The notes beneath the pieces are model-generated. The model saw only the letters and a list, made by a program, of their open reading frames with translations. It did not search any database and was not told the DNA's origin. From Bacteroidales bacterium UBA4116 (GTDB lineage Bacteria; Bacteroidota; Bacteroidia; Bacteroidales; Tannerellaceae), in assembly GCA_002381645.1 (NCBI GenBank), contig DFXE01000017.1:81572-145571 (forward strand): a DNA stretch of 64,000 bases, in the 5' to 3' direction. Shown one piece after another: positions 59,997 to 64,000 of the stretch (the first letter of the stretch is position 1; every line of letters starts with the position of its first letter). Both the position numbers and the translations under genes were made by a program.

Positions 59997-60845
59997 ATGA
60001 ACCCAAAATTCGGCGCATCTATTTTATCTTGGATAACTCCATATTGGACCCCTGAAAGCGGATTGTATGCTATTCAACAAACAGCTAAGTATGGATTCGA
60101 TCTACTTGAGATACTTCTTCCACCTTCTATGGATTTTGATGCTTCCACCGTCAAAAAACAATTAAGAGACTATAATCTTCATGCTGTTTGTTCACTTAAT
60201 CTCCCCAAAGAAGCTCATATTCCTTTTTACCCGGAAAAAGCTAAACTTTTAATAAAAGAAGCATTAAATAAAGTTGCCGAGTTAGAAACAGATTATTTGG
60301 GGGGCGTATTACACTCGGGCATAGGAGTATTTTCGGGTACACCACGCACGGAAGAAGAGGAAAATATATTATGTGAAGTTTGGGCTGAAGTTGCAGATTA
60401 TGCTGCTTCTTTAGGCATCGATATAGGAATTGAACCTATCAACAGATATGAAAGCTATATATGTACATCGGCTGATGAGGTGCTCACCTTGATTGAAAAA
60501 GCAGGCGCCCCCAATCTGAAATTGCACCTTGATACGTTTCATATGAATATTGAAGAAAGTAATTTTTATGATCCTGTGGTTAAAGCAAACGGTAAACTTC
60601 GTCATGTACATATGACAGAAAGTGACAGAGGAATGCTAGGTGAAGGAAATGTATGTTGGGAAGACCTTTTTCATGCATTACATGAGATTGATTTTGACGG
60701 CAATCTGGTTCTGGAAAATTTTTCAAATTCCATTCCCGGAATGGCAGAGGCAGTATCTCTATGGCGTCCATCAAAATATGACGCATCAGAGCTGGCAAAA
60801 GGAAGCCTTGCTTTTATGAAAAAAATGGCGGAAGAAATGGAATAA
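59997..60845 (+). CDS. Sugar 3-epimerase-like TIM-barrel protein (tagatose/psicose 3-epimerase type)
   Basis: A 282-residue cytoplasmic TIM-barrel of the xylose-isomerase-like superfamily. The four metal ligands of D-tagatose/D-psicose 3-epimerases are in place: E146 in 'GIEPINRYE', D179 in 'LHLDTFHMNIEE', H205 in 'RHVHMTESDRG' and E240 in 'VLENFS'; 'LGEGNVCWEDLF' matches the family's substrate loop. The reaction is probably C3 epimerisation of a ketose or a close variant; the sugar is unknown. It has its own promoter box and seems to be a single-gene unit. Confidence 0.87.
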   Translation: MNPKFGASILSWITPYWTPESGLYAIQQTAKYGFDLLEILLPPSMDFDASTVKKQLRDYNLHAVCSLNLPKEAHIPFYPEKAKLLIKEALNKVAELETDYLGGVLHSGIGVFSGTPRTEEEENILCEVWAEVADYAASLGIDIGIEPINRYESYICTSADEVLTLIEKAGAPNLKLHLDTFHMNIEESNFYDPVVKANGKLRHVHMTESDRGMLGEGNVCWEDLFHALHEIDFDGNLVLENFSNSIPGMAEAVSLWRPSKYDASELAKGSLAFMKKMAEEME

Positions 60846-60898
60846 AAGATCGATTATTTCATTCTCAAACATACATAAAGAAGTTAGCATTTATTTTT

Positions 60899-60906
60899 TA
60901 GCTTTG
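60899..60906 (+). promoter_or_regulatory. -7 box (TAGCTTTG) for the large outer-membrane protein
   Basis: TAGCTTTG fits TAnnTTTG; the predicted leader is about 85 bases before the ATG at 60998. No clear -33 element. Confidence 0.4.
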
Positions 60907-60997
60907 CAGTTTATTATTTTACTGTGAAACATATTAAACAGAAAAGGAGTTATAGTATTATCATCTCTTTAATACTATTTCGCCCAACATCAAACCT

Positions 60998-63868
60998 ATG
61001 CTTTTAAAAAAATACATATTTCTTTTCTTTTTTCTTTTGCTTCTACCTTTAAATATATATGCCCAGTTTGTTAATTTTGGTTCCGATCCTGCCCGTTTTA
61101 AATGGAGTATGGTCAAACTCCCTCATTATAATTTAGTTTATCCGCAAGGGTTAGATTCAATGGCTTACCGTTATGCCCTTTATCTTGAAAACTCATATCC
61201 TTATATACAGAATACAATAGGAAAACCAATGAAGGCTAAGTTCCCGGTTATTCTTCATCCAGCAAATATGTCATCAAACGGAATGGTTTCATGGGCTCCG
61301 CGCCGGATGGAACTTATCACAACTCCATCTATAAGATCAGACGCCCAAAGATGGGATAAACATTTGGTACTTCATGAATCGCGGCATGTATTTCAAACCG
61401 GCAAGGTTATGCGCGGCTGGTTTAAACCTTTGTATTACCTGATTGGGGAACAAGCGGCCGGGGTAGCAGCGTTCTTTCTTCCTACCTGGTTTTTAGAAGG
61501 TGATGCCGTAAGTACGGAAACGGCTATGTCTAATGCCGGACGCGGACGTTTACCTGAATTCAATATGACTTATAGGGCGCAAATGCTTGCAGGTGATAAA
61601 TTTTATTCCTTTGATAAATGGTATTTAGGATCATATAAAGATTATGTGGGCGATTTTTATGCATTAGGTTACAACCTCACTTCTTTTGCCAGATTTAAAT
61701 ACGGAGCTGATATATGGAATAAAACAACTACCCGCTATGTTAGTCACTTTTTCGCTATTCCAATGTTTTCAAATGCATTAAAGCACCATTCCGGAAGCAG
61801 TGTAGATAAACTTTTTGATGATACCTTTTTATTCCTGAAAGAAAAATGGCAAAAACAGGATACAACAACATTAGTTCTGGATTATATCTCTCCTGATGTA
61901 ACAAAATATACATCCTACCGTTATCCACAGTCTTTGAACGACTCAGTTATCATAGCTGTTAAATCCGGTATTCAGGATATTAATTCTTTGGTTTCCATTA
62001 TCAATGGATATGAAAAAAGACTAACATATATAGGAACTATCAATAGTCGCATTATCTTAAAAAACAATCGGGTGTATTGGACAGAAATAGTGCCTGGGCT
62101 TCGATGGACACATGAGAATTTCTCTGTATTAAAATATTATGACTTAACTACAAAACGAACCGTAACCCTTACACCCCGTCAACGTTATTTGGCTCCATCT
62201 CTTGACAACAGCGGCAAAACAATAGCCGTATCGAGATTTACCATACACGGTGAAAACCAAATCATTTTGCTTAATGCTGAAACCGGTAAAGAAATAACAC
62301 ATTATTTTACCCCTAATAATGTTTTTGTAAAAGAACTGACATTTGATAGCTATGGAAACATAGCTGCTGTGACCGTTAATGATACCGGAATAGAACTTTA
62401 TTTGCTGAATACCCAAAGCGGTAGATGGAATAAATTATTAGATACTACACCTGCGAATATAACATCACCGGATTGGCAAAATGGAAAATTATTTTTTGAG
62501 TCCGGACTGAATGGTACAAATAATATCTATTATCTGGACACTTTAAACCGACAAACTTATCGCCTGACATCTTCCCGATTCGGAGCATTTAATCCCACTT
62601 TATCTACGGATAAAAAGAAACTTATATTTTCAGATTACCAGTCAAAAGGATATCGGATTGCATCTATTCCGGTAGATAGCTTATATAATGAAAAAGCCGA
62701 TTTCAAATATCCCTATCGATTTCAGATAGCAGAAAGACTTGCTGAGCAAGAACAATTTAACCTGGATTCAGCAACTTTAATGCCAGTTGAGTTTGATCCC
62801 AAACCTTATCGAAAAGCCATACATACATTTAAAATACATAGTTGGGCTCCTTTCTATTACGATGTAAATGAAGCCATGAATGCAAGTGCAGATGATTTCA
62901 GTACCATAATCAAACCAGGAGCAATGCTGCTAACTCAAAATACTTTAAATACAGCGATTGGTCAGGCGGGTTGGTATTACAGGGATGGATATCACCATGG
63001 TAAAATAGCATTCAATTATATGGGCTGGTTTCCGATCATTAATTTAGATATCGATTATGGTGGAAAGGCTTTTGATATTACGTGGGTCAGCAACGATCAA
63101 GGAAAGGAGGTTACCAAAGGGAATTATTCCAAACGGAATTTATTGGAAGCCGAAGCACAAATCTATTTTCCTTTCAACCTCACAAAAAATTATTATATCC
63201 GGGGAATACAACCATCCGTTAGTTATTATTTTACAAACAATAAATACCAACAATATAATAGTCGAAAATTCCGGAATTTCCAATATATACTTTCAGAAAT
63301 ACGTTTTTATAACTATCGAAGAATGGCCCACCGCGATATTCTTCCACGTCTAGGCTATCAGTTACGCCTGCAATATCTTAATACTCCGTTTAATACAGAA
63401 AACTATGGAAACCTTTATACAGGTCGCCTAACCACTTATTGGCCCGGGATTATTCCAAATCATAGTCTGATGTTACGCGCTGCTTATCAATATCAGGATA
63501 TAGATAACAAAGCACTATATATACCTAAACGTCTGATCGAAAAAACACGTGGTTATGATTATTTATATCAAACACGACAGCAATTCTCCTTTAAAGCTGA
63601 TTATGCATTTTCACTTATATCACCAGATTTAAGTTTAGGACAACTAATGTATATCCGTCGTATAAGAACAAACCTTTTTTATGATATAACACGTAATCAA
63701 TCCAACAAAAACAGCGGGTGGACTACGCAAAGCTCGTATGGAGCAGACTTAATTTTTGACTGGAATGTTATACGAATGAGTTTCCCTCTTACTACCGGCG
63801 TACGGTTTATTCAACCTATTGACTATGGTAAATTGAAAGCCGAGTTATTATTCTCAATAAGTTTTTAG
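60998..63868 (+). CDS. Secreted HExxH / beta-propeller / beta-barrel outer-membrane protein
   Basis: A 956-residue protein with a signal peptide ending 'LNIYAQ' (about residue 23). Residues about 30-260 look like a gluzincin-type peptidase domain: H126-E127-S-R-H130 forms HExxH, and E167 in 'PTWFLEGDAVSTE' is in the place of the third zinc ligand. Residues about 290-590 have repeated beta units like a TolB/WD-type propeller ('APSLDNSGKTIAVSRF', 'NPTLSTDKKKLIFSDY'). Residues about 640-956 alternate as a beta barrel and end in 'LLFSISF', typical of an outer-membrane anchor. Proteolytic activity is plausible, not shown; the substrate is unknown. Confidence 0.8.
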   Translation: MLLKKYIFLFFFLLLLPLNIYAQFVNFGSDPARFKWSMVKLPHYNLVYPQGLDSMAYRYALYLENSYPYIQNTIGKPMKAKFPVILHPANMSSNGMVSWAPRRMELITTPSIRSDAQRWDKHLVLHESRHVFQTGKVMRGWFKPLYYLIGEQAAGVAAFFLPTWFLEGDAVSTETAMSNAGRGRLPEFNMTYRAQMLAGDKFYSFDKWYLGSYKDYVGDFYALGYNLTSFARFKYGADIWNKTTTRYVSHFFAIPMFSNALKHHSGSSVDKLFDDTFLFLKEKWQKQDTTTLVLDYISPDVTKYTSYRYPQSLNDSVIIAVKSGIQDINSLVSIINGYEKRLTYIGTINSRIILKNNRVYWTEIVPGLRWTHENFSVLKYYDLTTKRTVTLTPRQRYLAPSLDNSGKTIAVSRFTIHGENQIILLNAETGKEITHYFTPNNVFVKELTFDSYGNIAAVTVNDTGIELYLLNTQSGRWNKLLDTTPANITSPDWQNGKLFFESGLNGTNNIYYLDTLNRQTYRLTSSRFGAFNPTLSTDKKKLIFSDYQSKGYRIASIPVDSLYNEKADFKYPYRFQIAERLAEQEQFNLDSATLMPVEFDPKPYRKAIHTFKIHSWAPFYYDVNEAMNASADDFSTIIKPGAMLLTQNTLNTAIGQAGWYYRDGYHHGKIAFNYMGWFPIINLDIDYGGKAFDITWVSNDQGKEVTKGNYSKRNLLEAEAQIYFPFNLTKNYYIRGIQPSVSYYFTNNKYQQYNSRKFRNFQYILSEIRFYNYRRMAHRDILPRLGYQLRLQYLNTPFNTENYGNLYTGRLTTYWPGIIPNHSLMLRAAYQYQDIDNKALYIPKRLIEKTRGYDYLYQTRQQFSFKADYAFSLISPDLSLGQLMYIRRIRTNLFYDITRNQSNKNSGWTTQSSYGADLIFDWNVIRMSFPLTTGVRFIQPIDYGKLKAELLFSISF

Positions 63869-64000
63869 TCCTAATGGATAGTTTCTTTTTGTCATTATAA
63901 TATATAATGTATAGTAGTTATGTTTTTGGTTAGCGGTTATGATTAAGAATTTACATTTATTGACACATTTTTTTGTCAGAAACATTTGGATGGTATGTTT
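63869..64000. other. AT-rich end of window, no gene seen
   Basis: A short TGACA / TGTCA hairpin near 63960-63977 is the only structure noticed. The next gene lies beyond the window. Confidence 0.4.

Overview
The window reads as chromosomal DNA of a member of the Bacteroidales (Bacteroidota). Evidence: two SusC/SusD pairs, many secreted lipoproteins with a Cys directly after the signal peptide, an HU-like DNA-binding protein of the Bacteroidales type, adenosylcobalamin-dependent methylmalonyl-CoA mutase genes, a 7TM-HD phosphohydrolase, and many TAnnTTTG promoter boxes just upstream of genes. Species cannot be told from this alone. Genes are dense, and no tRNA, rRNA, insertion sequence, integrase or CRISPR array was seen.

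Layout. 1-8.5 kb: cut HU-like gene, aminopeptidase P, a small SAM-like protein, gamma-carbonic-anhydrase-like protein, beta-lactamase-fold hydrolase, CBM9-like lipoprotein, alpha/beta hydrolase lipoprotein and a secreted C1B peptidase. 8.5-26.3 kb, mostly minus strand: a glycan-utilisation region with two susCD pairs, a GH2 beta-galactosidase, a GH63-like glycosidase, an NlpE-like lipoprotein and a membrane TPR/LuxR-type regulator. 26.4-38.1 kb: housekeeping and envelope genes (waaA, gltX, PgpH-like phosphohydrolase, LMW tyrosine phosphatase, two tandem paralogous beta-barrel proteins, priA, a PorT-like barrel). 38.5-54.8 kb: one long plus-strand surface-polysaccharide operon, visibly more AT-rich than its flanks, with a 4,6-dehydratase, flippase, polymerase, three glycosyltransferases, two acetyltransferases, initiating phosphoglycosyl transferase, aminotransferase, Wza-like and Wzc-like export proteins and an OmpA/TPR outer-membrane protein. 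54.9-59.0 kb: mutA-mutB on the minus strand. 60.0-63.9 kb: a sugar 3-epimerase-like enzyme and a large HExxH/propeller/beta-barrel outer-membrane protein.

How the genes work together. The PUL genes would bind, import and cut a glycan outside or in the periplasm, under the neighbouring regulator. In the polysaccharide operon the dehydratase, aminotransferase, acetyltransferase and phosphoglycosyl transferase match PglF, PglE, PglD and PglC, so the repeat unit probably starts on di-N-acetylbacillosamine. The Wzx/Wzy pair and Wza/Wzc proteins then assemble and export it; the nearby LMW phosphatase could be the missing Wzb partner.

The most unusual non-coding features are four TTTCACC-NN-GTGAAA-type dyads at an exact 22-bp period (32245-32327), related TTCACC/GGTGAA hairpins in the large intergenic regions, a terminator-like hairpin overlapping the priA promoter, and long imperfect stem-loops made of short words, two of them lying inside operons.
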